Assembly: GCA_024036415.1 (NCBI GenBank)
Contig: JAMWET010001353.1
Location: forward strand, 485,001-549,000
Length of the DNA stretch: 64,000 nucleotides
Reading direction: 5' to 3'
Origin: Prochilodus magdalenae
Lineage: Eukaryota > Chordata > Actinopteri > Characiformes > Prochilodontidae
Notes under the pieces: model-generated
What the model saw: only the letters and a program-made list of their open reading frames with translations
Told to the model about the DNA's origin: nothing
Database searches by the model: none
In this document: positions 1 through 56,221 of the stretch, piece after piece
Position numbering within the stretch: the stretch's first letter is position 1
How the letters are laid out: each line of letters begins with the position of its first letter
Position numbers and translations under genes: made by a program

Positions 1-90
1 CTCTGACCACTGTGCAGGACGCAGTATATGTCATTCCCAAGACCAACTGTCGCTGTATTGGCCGTAAAAGGAGGCCCTACACCATACTAA
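1..90 (+). pseudogene. C-terminal remnant of a Tc1-like transposase (cut by window edge)
   Basis: Codons 52-90 read AVLAVKGGPTPY and then TAA, the typical ending of Tc1-family transposases (A-V-L-x-x-K-G-G-P-T-x-Y). The upstream frame has a stop at bases 4-6, so the copy is dead. Only the tail is in the window. Confidence 0.5.
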
Positions 91-119
91 TAAATGATTG
101 TTGATTGTGGTCTAAAAAC

Positions 120-310
120 AACTACTTTGCCCAAGCAAAATGTGCTATCTGCTTTATGTACGTACACACTTTCCAAATAATACACATAGTTTTTTGGGTA
201 ATTACATCCATGTTTGGCTTGCTATTTAGTTTCTACATGCTCTACAATGCAGTTTATTTATTATGTATGTAATATAAACCTGAACTTGCCAACATGGCCT
301 AACCAGGTAG
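120..310 (+). repeat. Dispersed repeat, copy 1 (pairs with 2695-2905)
   Basis: From 'caagcaaaatgtgctatctg' to 'aacatggcctaac' this stretch aligns, with many changes, to 2695-2905 in the same orientation. Both copies are followed by the start of a LINE-like tail. The family was not identified. Confidence 0.6.
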
Positions 311-329
311 GGGATTATATACTACTGAA

Positions 330-1368
330 AAATATTTTACGGCAGTCAGACACACTCTCTACATTCAAAACTAGACTCAAAACTTACTTGTTTGCACAAG
401 CATTTGGCTCATATCATCTGTTTACCGCTATAATTTACATTTCTCCATAAATGGACCAAATATCCAAACTGTATTCTCTCCCTCCCATCTGTCTTCTCTA
501 TGAGCTGATCAACGCTGATGGATAACACTGAGTGGCTACCAGCGCAGAGGAATTCTCTCCAGGACTCTGAGGACTACACGCACTTAATTCATACAAAGTG
601 CAAATCCTACCTCTCAGTCCTCCTAATCTATCTCTCTCTCTCTCCTTCTTTGTTAGACACTGGAATGACACTTCTCTGGACTGATCACATGGGAAGCCCC
701 AGAGCAGCTAGAGTCACCTGAGCATCAGCTCCACCGTGGGTCTCCTGCCCTGAACTGGAGAAACTCCTGCCCTGTTTCTCCAGTTCATCCCTGGCATCAC
801 TACAACATTTACAATGACCAGCATCTGCCTCTGATTATGAAATCTTTCTATGGGTCGGCTCCATCTTTGCAGTTACTAGCGTCCAAGACTAATCAGACTG
901 TATCTAATAGATGTCCTAAAATCATTTTCCTGTTAGTTCTGTCTTTTTTCCCTTCATCCGAGATCAACCTGAGGAGGTTGGGTCCCACCCTTGAGCCTGG
1001 TTCCTCTCGAGGCTTCTTACATTTACACTTGAGGCTTTTAGCAGACACTCTTATCCAGGGCGACTTACCACCATGGGTAGTGTTCTGTTGGATAATATTT
1101 CCAGCTAGTAGAGGAAGGTTAGAGCCTAAAACTCACCATGAGCACAGACACTGCCCGAACAAGGGCCAACACTTCCTTACACAAGGGAGCTTTTCCTCGC
1201 CACAGTTGCCTCTGGCGCTTGGACCCGGTTTCCCTTTCCTACGTCTGTACATTAACTCTGTGTTTTTCTTTTCCTTTATAACAAACTGATTTTCTGTGAT
1301 GCTGCTTTGAGAAAACGTTGGTTGTAAAAAGCGCTACACAAATATATTAATTGATTGATTGATTGACT
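330..1368 (+). mobile_element. 3' end of a non-LTR retrotransposon (LINE), degenerate
   Basis: Near 352-405 the plus strand reads STFKTRLKTYLFAQAF, the usual C-terminal motif of fish LINE polyproteins. This is followed by an untranslated tail with 'gagcctggttcctctcgagg', 'gctgctttgagaaaacgttg', 'gtaaaaagcgctacacaaat' and an (ATTG)n end at about 1347-1366. No long frame survives. A SINE tail is embedded at 1019-1072. Confidence 0.6.
1019..1072 (-). mobile_element. SINE 3' tail fragment
   Basis: The sequence 'gcttttagcagacactcttatccagggcgacttac' is the reverse complement of the tail seen in the SINEs at 13595-13797 and 40012-40221. It sits inside the LINE 3' region. Confidence 0.55.
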
Positions 1369-1547
1369 TGTGTGTAAGTGCTCAGTATAATATTGCAAAA
1401 CATACGCAAAAATTAAATAAGATCGTGTGCTCTAGTCAGAAAGGTCAAAATGGGACACCTTAAAATGCTGTATTTACTGTGAATTAAGGTTTATTAATTA
1501 GAAACTGTATTAGTGCATTAGTGGTCTGCTAATGTGTAGGCTGATGA

Positions 1548-1800
1548 GTCATAACAGCCATAAAAACACCTCCTGATTTCTACCCATTAGTAGTTCCACA
1601 ATTACAGATTGAAGTTCATCTGTTTTTCTGCATACTTTGTTACCCCCTACTTTCACACTGTTTTTCCAGGGTCAGGACCTCCACAGGACCACCACAGAGC
1701 AGGTATCATATGGATGGTGGATCATTCTCAGCACTGCAGTGATACTGACCGTGTGGTGGTGTGTTAGTGTGTATTGTGTTGGTATGACTGGATCAAATTG
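1548..1800 (+). mobile_element. MITE, left-end fragment (family with 29425-29800)
   Basis: It contains 'cataacagccataaaaacacctcc', 'caggaccaccacagagcagg' and 'ggtggatcattctcagcactgcagtga'. The last part is the reverse complement of the end at 29695-29755. This matches a MITE family that I recall as common in otophysan fishes. It is truncated on the right. It lies in dock2 intron 25, about 90 bp past the exon 25 donor. Confidence 0.55.
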
Positions 1801-1887
1801 GACTAAACTGAATAGGACAGATGAGACGGAATGGAACAGAATGGAATGTTCGGTGCATTGTTATGAAGGCTTGGTACTGAGTCTTAC

Positions 1888-46670
<44,783 letters not shown>

Positions 46671-46920
46671 GGTGGAGCAAAAAAGTAAGTCCCTTGAGTT
46701 CCTTCCTCTCTACTGCTCGGGCCTGTCTCTTTTTCTGGCAACTGTATGAGAGAGAACGAGAACGAGGTGCTCCTCCCTCTCTCTCTTCCTTCCTCTTTTC
46801 AGTTCTACTCATTTGTACTCAGCCGCTTTTCTTCAAGAAGCTCTTACTGCAATGTGTCTGATTGGACAGAGATGTCCAAAAGATCATACCACTTCTATTA
46901 TGCATGATGTGGTTGTCTAG
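46671..46920 (-). promoter_or_regulatory. Probable dock2 5'UTR and proximal promoter
   Basis: In the 250 bp upstream of the ATG (sense strand) there are two purine-rich ETS/PU.1-like boxes (GAGGAA at 46708-46703 and AAAGAGGAAG at 46798-46789), an inverted CCAAT box (+ strand ATTGG at 46861-46865) and a RUNX consensus (+ strand TGTGGTT at 46908-46914). I see no convincing TATA box. PU.1 plus RUNX fits the blood-cell expression known for DOCK2. The motifs are seen in the sequence; promoter function is inferred. Confidence 0.45.
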
Positions 46921-47790
46921 CATACCTTAACTAGACCTCCAGGGACCTATTTAACTACCTTCCCCTATAAAAAAAGAACCTGCACAGGTTGACGCACAGA
47001 CTCTAGTCTGCAAGAATAGTAGCATTTTTTAAATACTGGAGTTGCTCCGGCATAGTCCAAGCTCCCTCACAATGTAAATCCCAACCCTAGCTTTAACTCT
47101 GAAGTCACCATAAGAACACAGCAATTTGAAATACAGGAGGATACATTGAAAAAAAGGTTCTGCAGCAAGAAATTTTTTTTTGATAGGATGGTTGTCCACA
47201 AAACTACTGAGCAGCTTGTTAGCATGGTGCGGCAGCCAAGCTCCTGCCTACATCAGTGGGAATGCTGTGGACAAGGGCAGTAGCTTTATGACTAATGGCT
47301 TCAGCTTGTTTTGCGAAACTAAAACTTAAGTCAGTCTTGTTCCTCTGGGCCATAACTAAATACAGAAATACAGAAAATGTCTTATGAAAACCTTTCCAAT
47401 GAATCATAAATGTCTGCTGTATATTACCATATTTCTCTCCTCTATAAGTAGTTTTGGTGGACCTATTTTTATTTTTGGATAGTGCTTCCATAACCCTGAT
47501 AGGCTGACGTCTCTTACCGTGCCCACACAAAACAATGTCACAGTCTAAGCTAAAGATAAGCTAAAGCTAACCTAGCATAACCACAATTTAGTAAGATAGA
47601 CCACCTGTTTGTAGATTACTATCACCTGTTCATTCTTCTATCCACACGCCAGTATTGTTAATTTGTCTGTTCCTTTTTTTACACATTGTTGTCAGTTCAT
47701 GCATTCATCTGTTAGTTAATGTGTCAGCTGTTAGCTAATGTTTTTTCTCCCAGTTACAGTCACATAAAAATTGGAATGTTATGTCAATTT
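46921..47790. other. Upstream non-coding DNA
   Basis: No gene, repeat or RNA recognised. It may include further dock2 regulatory DNA or an unseen non-coding first exon. Confidence 0.6.
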
Positions 47791-47799
47791 TGTATCAGG

Positions 47800-48720
47800 G
47801 GAGGATCGGGCTAGAGTTGTTGGAGAGAAGGCTGTCAATCAAACTCCTCATTAGCCACACGACGCAGTTCTCAGATTCAGTAGGTTTCACCAGCATTCTT
47901 GAGCTGGAGTTACAGAATCTGATAGGTTGTGGAAAGAAACAGTTGCACAATGGCTATGTGGGCCATGTGGGAGTGATACAGTGCTTTTTTCCAGATGGCA
48001 GGAGACAGAATTTGTGTCAGGGTCGTGTGGAGTCATCTACAATGCTGCTAGTTTTGCAGATGCAGTGTCTAGTGTAAATGTCTGTGATGGAGGAAAGAGA
48101 GACCCCAGTGACCTTCTCAACTGTGTACACTACATGATGAAAGGTCTTGCAGTCAGAGACAACGCTCAGGGAGCTCTGTACCGTGCCTCTGTAGAAGGTG
48201 GCAAGTATGGCAGATAGGAGATGAGCTTTCCCTAACTTCCCTAGGAAATGGAAACACAGTTGGGCTTTCTTGACAATAAAGCTGTTGTTCAAGGTCCAGA
48301 TGAGGCTCTGTTAGGTGAACACCCAGAAAGATTGTGCTTGTGATGAACTCATTTCAGCCATAGATATTCAGCGATTTTTTGTGATCTCCTGAAGTCAACA
48401 ACCATCCCTTTTGTGTAGTCCACATTCAGATGCAGGTTCCGTCAGTCTCTGCACCCCCAATCTGTATGCTGATTCATTGTTCTTCCTGATAAGACTTATC
48501 ACAGTTTGTAATCAGCAAACGTTATGATGTGGTTTGAACTGTGTGTTGCTGCAGAGTCATGAATCATCAGAGTGAACAGATGTGGACTGAGTACACTGTA
48601 TTCAGTGTGATGGTGCTAGAGATGCTGCTCTTGATCTGGACTGACTGAGGTCTCCCAGGGAGAGTAGACCAGTAGGGAGGGAGTTGCTCAAGCCCAGAAG
48701 CCTCAGCTTTCTGACCAGAG
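47800..48720 (-). mobile_element. LINE reverse-transcriptase C-terminal fragment, dead
   Basis: The minus strand encodes KKAQLCFHFLGKLGKAHLL, FYRGTVQSS, EKVTGVSLSSITDIYTRHC and LLPSG, the typical region after the RT core of fish L2/Rex-type LINEs. Farther upstream (about 48515-48490) the catalytic YADD/FADD box appears as FADY, with stops in frame. No 5' part or clean ends are seen. Confidence 0.7.
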
Positions 48721-49739
48721 GTTGAGGAATAAAGGTAATGGAATATTATATATTCTTTTCTTTGTTGTTTTAAGTTGCACTCAATTTAGTCAAATACAAA
48801 TATTTTTAATATTCTATTCTGTGAGGTCTGTGACTTCAATAACTACCATATTCTCTAAAACAAGCTACTCAATGAACATCTGCATCTACTGGTTTAAAAA
48901 TATAGCATTATATGGAATTATATCATGCTACACAGGCTACAACCCATGAACATCTCTCCACTGTGCGGAGGAGAGGACATGTGGCTTCCATGCCACACAT
49001 GGGTGCGAGCCTGACTGCGAGACTGAGGAGTGAAGTACCCATAGAGAGGGCTAAGTGAGCCTGCTATTTATGTTGCATTTTGGTTTGGTTAATACTGCTT
49101 GTACAAATAAAGCACTCTGGTACACTTGCGCTTGGTGTTTGTGCATGTCTCTTTGGGTCCCGTTGAGGTTCAGTATGCTCAGCCCCACCCCCAGCTGAGC
49201 CACAAGGTGCTATTTTATAATGTTTTAGGTCTTAATCGTACCTATCATACAACAATATCTCACGCTGCCAGCAACATACTGATAACCATTTTAATGGAAG
49301 TCTTTCTCTTTTAGTGCTGCACCTTTAAGAGCCATTATTTGCTCACAACATCTGGCTTCTATCATCACCACTGTGAAAAATTAAGTCTGTTAGTATCTCT
49401 GCCATGATACTAGACACAGAACTACTCTGAATTGCTTAGTTTAGGAGTCTTTCAAAATGAATGGTACCACATGGAGACAGAATGGAAAACCAAACAAATC
49501 AGGATCTACACCTAGTGGTTCATGTAAGGTTTTTTTTTTTTGATTAATCAATTTAATAGATCAATAAAAGACAGCTGAAAAATCTTTTTTAATTTAAAAA
49601 TTCTTCTCTCTAGCAGTTCTGTACGTTTTTTCATAATTCCAGTCACATACAACATAAACACTAAGACTCAGATGCTCACATTTATGCAGGAATTGAATGC
49701 ATAACCTATTGGACAGTTGCTTAACAAAGGGGCATGACC
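48721..49739. other. Non-coding spacer
   Basis: At 49080-49130 'acaaataaagcactctgg' resembles a retroelement polyadenylation end. Otherwise nothing is recognised. Confidence 0.5.
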
Positions 49740-49741
49740 TA

Positions 49742-51172
49742 GTGCTAGTCATAAAATTAGAGTATCATGAAAAATTGATTTATTTAAGTAATTCCATTCA
49801 AAAAGTGAAACTTGTATATTATATTCATTCATTACACACAGATTGAAATATTTCAAGTGTTTTTTCTTTTAATTTTGCTAATTATAACTGACAACTAATG
49901 AAAACCCCAAATTCAGTATCTCAGAAAATTTGAATATCACTTAAGACCAATACAAAAAAGGATTTTTAGAAATGTTGGCCAATTGAAAAGTATGAGCATG
50001 TACAGCACTCAGTACTTAGTTGGGGCTCCTTTTGCCTGGATTACTGCAGAAATGCGGCGTGGCATGGAGTCGATCAGTCTGTGGCACTGCTCAGGTGTTA
50101 TGAGAGCCCAGGTTGCTCTGATAGTGGCCTTCAGCTCTTCTGCATTGTTGGGTCTGGCGTATCACATCTTCCTCTGCACAATACCCCATAAATTTTCTAT
50201 GGGCTTAAGGTCAGGTGAGTTTGCTGGCCAATTAAGAACAGGGATACCATGGTCCTTAAACCAGGTACTGGTAGCTTTGGCACTGTGTGCAGGTGCCAAG
50301 TCCTGTTGGAAAATGAAATCTGCATCTCCATAAAGTTGGTCAGCAGCAGGAAGCATGAAGTGCTCTAAAACTTCCTGGTAGATGGCTACGTTGACCTTGG
50401 ACCTGAGAAAACACAGTGGACCAACACCAGCAGATGACATGACACCCCAAACCATCACTGACTGTGGAAACTTTACACTGGACCTCAAGCAACGTGCCTC
50501 TCCACTGTTCCTCCAGACTCTGGGACCTTAATTTCCAAAAAAAAAGCAAAATTTACTTCCATCAGAGAACAGAACATTGCACCACTCAGCAGCAGTCCAG
50601 CCCTTTTTGTCTTTAGCCCAGGTGAGATGCTGATGCTGTCTCTTGTTCAAGAGTGGCTTGACGCGAGAAATGCGACAGCTGAATCCCATGTCTTGCATAT
50701 GTCTTTTCCGTCCCTTCGCTTCTCTATAATTGCTCTTGGACAAAGAGCTCTGTGAACAGCCAGCCTCTTTAACAATGACCTTTTGTGTCTTGCCCTCCTT
50801 GTGCAAGGTGTCAATGGTCGTCTTTTGGACAACTGTCAAGTCAGCAGTGATCCCCATGATTGTGTAGCCTACAGAACTAGACTGAGAGACCATTTAAAGG
50901 CCTTTGCAGGTGTTTTGAGTTGATTAGATGATTAGAGTGTGGCACCAGGTGTCTTCAATATTGGACCTTTTCACAATATTAAAATTTTCTGAGATACTGA
51001 ATTTGGGGTTTTCATAAGTTGTCAGTTATCATCATCAAAATTAAAAGAAATAAACACTTAAAATATATCAATCTGTGTGTAATGAATGAATATAATATAC
51101 AAGTTTTACTTTTTGAATGGACTTACTGAAATAAATCAACTTTTTCATGATATTCTAATTTTATGACCAGCA

Positions 51173-51174
<2 letters not shown>
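49742..51174 (-). mobile_element. Tc1-like transposon A, near full length
   Basis: Long inverted ends: 'gtgctagtcataaaattag' from 49742 and 'ctaattttatgaccagcac' ending at 51173, with matching arms inward for about 200 bp on each side. It is flanked by TA (49740-49741 and 51175-51176). It contains one minus-strand transposase remnant and measures about 1.43 kb. Confidence 0.85.
50009..50893 (-). pseudogene. Transposase of element A (inactivated, internally deleted)
   Basis: Segments in order: helix-turn-helix (TTIDTLHKEGKTQKVIVKEA then GCSQSSLSK), then directly GRKRH joined to MQDMGFSCRISRVKPLLNKR, catalytic FSDGSKF, VMVWGVMSSAG, catalytic FQQDLAPAHSA, SPDLKPIENLWG and the end GAPTKY-stop. 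About 295 codons remain, where the family usually has about 340. Roughly 50 residues between the DNA-binding and catalytic parts are missing. There is a frame change between FSDGSKF and VMVWG, an in-frame TGA after IVQRKM (probably a decayed CGA), and the first Asp is followed by Gly instead of Glu. Confidence 0.8.
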
Positions 51175-51176
<2 letters not shown>

Positions 51177-51260
<84 letters not shown>

Positions 51261-51286
51261 AATATACACACACACACACACACACA
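51177..51286. repeat. (AT)n then (CA)n microsatellite between two Tc1 elements
   Basis: About 55 bp of TA repeats followed by CA repeats with an 'aatata' interruption. It fills the gap between elements A and B. Confidence 0.95.
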
Positions 51287-52421
51287 CAGTATCTCACAAA
51301 AGTGTGTACCCTTCACATTTTTTGTAAATATTTAATTTTATCTTTTCATGGGACAAAACTGAAGATATGACACTTTCATACAATGTAAGTAGTAGTCAGT
51401 GTACAGCTTGTATAACAGTCTAAATTTGCTGTGCCTTCAAAATAACTCACAGCCAATTATGTCTAAACTGCAGACAAAATGGACAAATTGTGCCCAAAGT
51501 GTCAATATTTTGTGAGACCTGTCTTAACTCTTTGGGGTATGGAGTTCACTAGAGCTTCTCAGGTTTCCATTGGAATCCTCTTCCAATCGTCCATGACAAC
51601 ATCACGAAGCTGGTTGATGTTAGAGATCTTGGGCTCCTCAACCGTCTGTTTAAGAATGCCCCACAGATGCTCAATAGAGTGTCAGTCTGGAGACATGCTT
51701 GGCCAGTCCAGCACCTTTACCCTCAGTTTCTTTAGCAAGGCACTGGTAATCTTGGAGGTGTGTTTGAGGTTGTTATCATGTTGAAATATTTCCCTGCAGC
51801 CCAGTTTCCGAAGGTAGGGGATCATGCTCTGCTTTAGTATGTCACAGTACATGTTTGCATTCATGGTTCCCTCAAACTGTAGCTCCCCACAGCCAACAGC
51901 ACTCATGCCACCCCAAACCATGACACTCCCATTACCATGCTTGACTGTAGTCAAGACACACTTGTCTTTGTACTCCTCACCTGGTTGCCACCACATATGC
52001 TTGACACCATCTGCACCAAACAAGGACATGGTATCAGTAATCCAAGTCCCTAGTCTGCTTGTCTTCAGCACACTGTTTGCAGGCTTTCTTGGCATTATCT
52101 TTAGAAGAGGTTTCCGTCTAAGACGACAGCCATGCAGACCAATTTGATATAGTGTGCGGTGTATGGTTTGAACACTGACAGGCTGACACGCCACCCCTTT
52201 AACTTCTGCAGCAATGCTGGCAGCAGTCCTACATCTATTTTCAAAAGACAACCTCTGGATATGACGCTGAGCACAAACACTTCTTTGGTGGACTATGGCG
52301 AGGCCTGTTCTGAGTGTAACCTGTTCTGTTAAACTGCTGCATGGTTTTTGCCACAGTGTTGCAGATCAGTTTCTGGGTGCTGGCAATCTTTCTTATAGCC
52401 TATGCCATCTTTATGTAAAGT
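51287..52421 (-). mobile_element. Tc1-like transposon B, 5' end replaced by element C
   Basis: The left terminus is 'cagtatctcacaaaagtgtg', as in other Tc1 families of fish. The minus-strand transposase reading stops abruptly at about 52421, where sequence of element C starts on the other strand. Its own right terminus is absent. Confidence 0.75.
51502..52421 (-). pseudogene. Transposase of element B (inactivated)
   Basis: It begins mid-domain at [13 protein letters not shown], continues TVAKTMQQFNRTG and FENRCRTAASIAAEV, then a 189-residue open part with LFGADGVKHMWWQPG (first Asp region), VMVWGGMSAVG, IFQHDNNLKHTS (second Asp) and WPSMSPD. An in-frame TGA follows SPD, then HSIEHLWG (third acidic residue). 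It ends near LTKY-stop at 51502-51504. The first ~40 residues of the helix-turn-helix are missing. Confidence 0.8.
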
Positions 52422-52424
52422 GAC

Positions 52425-53204
52425 ACTTCTTTTTTTATGTGCCCAAAGAATGAGGTCGGCTGACTACCTGAATATACTGAACGACCAGGTTATTCCATCA
52501 ATGGATTTTTTCTTCCCTGGATGGATTTTATTCCAAGATGACAATGCCAGGATTCATTGGGCTCAAATTGTGAAAGCTTGGTACAGGGAGCATGAGACAT
52601 AATTTTCACACATGGATTGGCCACCACTGATTCCAGAACTGTATCCCATTGAGAATCTTTGAAATGTGCTGGAGAAGACTTTGCACAGTGGTCTACAAAT
52701 CTCCAAACTTCAATACAAGATCTTGGGGGAAAAAGAATGCAACTCTAGACAGAAATATGGATGTTATCTTCCATCCACACTGTATATCTGTAGTGTATGT
52801 ATATACATATATAATATTCTATGCCCTGTATATACCCTGCATCTCTCATCTACCTCTGCCTTACCATAGTGCTATATGGTAATGTGTACATCTGCATATA
52901 TCATAGTTTTTATTCATAACTTTTATTCATAACTGTAAATTAGTGTAACAGAGATTTTGTGTTTAGTATTGTATATACTTATTGTCTATTTATATGTTTG
53001 TACTGAAGTACTGTAAGCACTACGCACCTAAGTTTTTCACTCACCTTCACACCTGTGAAAATGTGATGTGACAAAGTGATTTGATTTGATTTGATTTAAA
53101 TGTTGTGACATTGCAGAAGCTTGTGAAAATTATGCCACAGCAAATTTAAAGGCGGTCCAACAAAATATTAGTGTGTGTGACCTTTTCTTTGGGCCAGGCA
53201 GTGT
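52425..53204 (+). mobile_element. Tc1-like transposon C, N-terminal half missing, with nested insert
   Basis: The plus strand starts within the catalytic domain: [36 protein letters not shown] (second Asp), a stop after WYREHET, then a stretch matching PxLNPIENLW with a stop after IENL. The coding tail is interrupted at about 52757 and resumes at 53098 ('aaatgttgtgacattgcaga'). The right terminus is 'gggccaggcagtgta' (53190-53204). Confidence 0.75.
52757..53097 (+). mobile_element. Retroelement 3' end inserted in element C
   Basis: About 340 bp ending 'gtgacaaagtgatttgattt' with a (GATTT)n tail, typical of fish non-LTR retroelements. It splits the Tc1 coding tail. The fragment at 39420-39440 shows the uninterrupted version. 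Breakpoints are approximate and no clean target duplication is visible. Confidence 0.6.
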
Positions 53205-53989
53205 ATATATCATGGTCATTTCTCTGATCACATGACCTTTCAGACTCCAATCTTGGATGGCAGGGGTCCAGCACAGTTTAATGATATCTCTGCTCAATAC
53301 ATCTGTTACACTTGGCAATTAACTCATGAGTTTAATTAAATGTGAGGAGGGAAGTTAGCAAACTTTGCTCTGGCTCCAGGCCCAGAACTGGACATGCCTG
53401 GTTTAGACTGGCATCTGTATAATGTCCTTTGGTGGAATTCAAGGGACTGTTTACATAAGAAGTGCTTTGAAAAATATTCTAGCTCATATCACACTTCATT
53501 TATTCATACACAGTAAGCAAACAAGAGATAAGGTTTAGCATTGTTGAGCAAAAACAACAGCAAGTAACACAGTTGTTTCCTGTTAAGATTGACACATTAC
53601 AGCTTCATGTTTCCTCTTATAATTGTACATTTACCCCATTAAATCCATCTGTCTGTTGGCTCACACTTTATTTTATGACTATCGTGACTACATACTTTTT
53701 AGCAGTGTCTAAGCAATTCTTATGAAGACTGAATCTAGAATTCTTAGAATTAAACTAAGTTTAAGTAATTGTGATTTTTACTTCTGAGAAACTAGAATGT
53801 GTTGCTAGTAATGCCTCTCTAGCTCAGAGTGAAAAGCATTGTCACTGCAAAGCTGTTCATGCTTTTATTTCACACTTGTTTGACATTAGAACCTGTGTTC
53901 ACAGAACAACCTAGTGGATGCAAATGTATGTCACTCAAAAGTGATTAGACATTAGCACATACTATCACACTGTATAATATCTGCACCCA
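53205..53989. other. Non-coding spacer
   Basis: AT-rich. Nothing recognised. Confidence 0.6.
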
Positions 53990-54350
53990 TGATATTTACA
54001 TTTACAGCATTAACGCTCTAATCCTTACAAAATCCTTACAATAATGCTTAGTATTCAATCAGAGAATTCAAATAGGTTACAGAAACCTATGAGCTTAAAA
54101 TCTACCTGAACAAGGGCCACTGCTGATACCTATCAAGAAAAATAGTGCATGAGTGCACTACCTAGCCAGTGCCTATATCCAGGAAACGGATGTTAAGCAC
54201 AGCATAAGTGCATTACAGTGCATTCCAATATATACTTAGATTAGTGCTCACTTAAGTGCTTCACAAATAGATGGGTCTTCAGTTTGCATTTTGAGGACTG
54301 CAAGAGAGTCAGCTGTTTGGACAGTCATGGGTAATTCACTCCACCATCAA
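53990..54350. repeat. Dispersed repeat, possible LINE-related with SINE-like start
   Basis: 'tttacatttacagcattaac' resembles the SINE tail on the minus strand. 'gggtcttcagtttgcatttt' with 'agagagtcagctgtttggac' and 'attcactccaccat' matches a phrase common in fish retroelement copies. Heavily decayed. Confidence 0.4.
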
Positions 54351-56200
54351 ATAAACATGTACTAAACATATATTAAACAAAACTGTGATCACTGCACACT
54401 GCTCCTCAAAATAATTGGTATTCGGTTATAATCTAATACAGTGTAGACCGAAATGCTGTAAACTAGACACCAAAACTGAAACCAAAATTTTATACACATT
54501 TGGGAAAAGGATAATAGTAGGACAAGGTTATATGATTTTTACAAGTTCCCACAAACTGTTTGAAAGATATTAGAAGTCAGGAGAGACATTTGACATTTTA
54601 TGACTTTTTTTTATTTAAGTTATTAAGTTGTTTTTTTTTGTTTGTTTTTTTTAAATATGGTTTTACTTCAATAACTAGGTCAAAAGCAATACTAGCTTGG
54701 GGGCCAAGTTCAGGAAGTTCAGAAACACAGCCTGACCACTAGAGGCTGCCAGACGCATAGCATTTAAAAAACATATACTGTTGTTTGTTTAACTTTGCTT
54801 GTTTCTTGGCAAAGCGAGCTCATGGATTAGCCTGTCAAAGTGCTGCAGTGCGAGTCAGTCTGACGCAGTCATCTGGAACAATCCACCCACACAAGCCCTA
54901 CATAACACGACATGTAACAACTAACATCTCAGGAAATAACCTACATACTTCCCAAAGCTTTTACAGATAGACTTTGATTAGCATTGCATTTTCAGTGAAA
55001 AATGTAACGCCAAGTTGGTGTTACTTGATTCAAATGTAAGCATCTTTTTAGAATAAATAAATGACATTGCATTAACACTAATATGTTCTTTCTTCTGTTG
55101 GTTAATTACTCAGCCCATTAATGTTGTTGCAATTTATTTCCTTCATGTGGAAATTATAGAAATAAAATGTGTTTCAGAAACACACAGTACGTGCTAGCGC
55201 AGTCAAAGTGACCCCAGAGTGTGAGCATGTGTTTGACAGTGATAAACATCAGTGATAGCTGAAGAACATTAGTCATAAGCTGCAAGGAGAAAGATGGGAG
55301 GCGCTCACAGGTTAGTGTGTGTTTTTTTTACATATGGCTGCAAACTAGAACTAAAGACTAAGTGCTTACACAGAACACCAATTCTAAAAGAAGAAAGCAC
55401 AATTGTGTACGTCTGTGTGAACTGCAAGGCTGATGTAAAATCGTAAATATGAAGAATCATGCACTGGTTTAGTTTAAATGTTCTACTAGACCTCAATTTA
55501 AATTGTCATAGACAGACAGCTTTGTATTTTCCTATATACACTACAGAAACAAAAGATTAATATTATTTCTTACGCTGCACTTTCTTACATACACAGCACA
55601 GTCAGAGAAAAGTTTGTGTCATCTCATCTGGAAATTGCAAGATAATAAAAGTTGTCTGACACTATTACATTACTAGCAGAATCAGAAAACATTAATTATC
55701 AGCCGTCTTTATATTAATAAGTACGCCTGGAGATGGTTACAGAACAAATCAGCCATCTTTCAACTATATCAGTGATATTCGTCTGTGAACTTGTAAACAA
55801 AGCCCTGTGAGTCTGCTCCATGCTGAGAGAATAACGGCAATGATGGGGCGAAAGAGAAAATCTGTGTTTTTGTTCCAAATGGATCCGCTCTTAGTCTTCA
55901 CCCCATTACAGTGCTTTTATCTATGGAATGATGGAAAAAAAAAGATGAACAGACAGACAGAGGCATAGACACAGAGAGCGAACAAAAGAAGAAAAACAAT
56001 AATACAAGATCATAACTTGCAAAAGAGAGCCATGGTAACTAACTCCACACAAAATTATAGAGATATAGAGATACATAAAGAGAGAGAGAGAGACATACAT
56101 GGAGACAAAAGAAAAAATGAAATCACACTCAGTAGAAAACTGCAGAAAATGCAGAGTTATTGCGCCTCTTAAACCAATTAAGAACAGCTGTTAGCGTGCT
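54351..56200. other. Non-coding spacer
   Basis: AT-rich, with T-runs near 54605-54650. No coding or named repeat seen. Confidence 0.6.
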
Positions 56201-56221
56201 GACTGAGAATTAGACATAAAA

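Noticed and set aside
837..1289. 150-codon plus-strand open frame
   Set aside because: It runs through the LINE 3' untranslated tail and an embedded SINE tail. It is not a gene.
52649..52882. 77-codon plus-strand open frame
   Set aside because: It crosses from the Tc1 C remnant into the nested retroelement tail.
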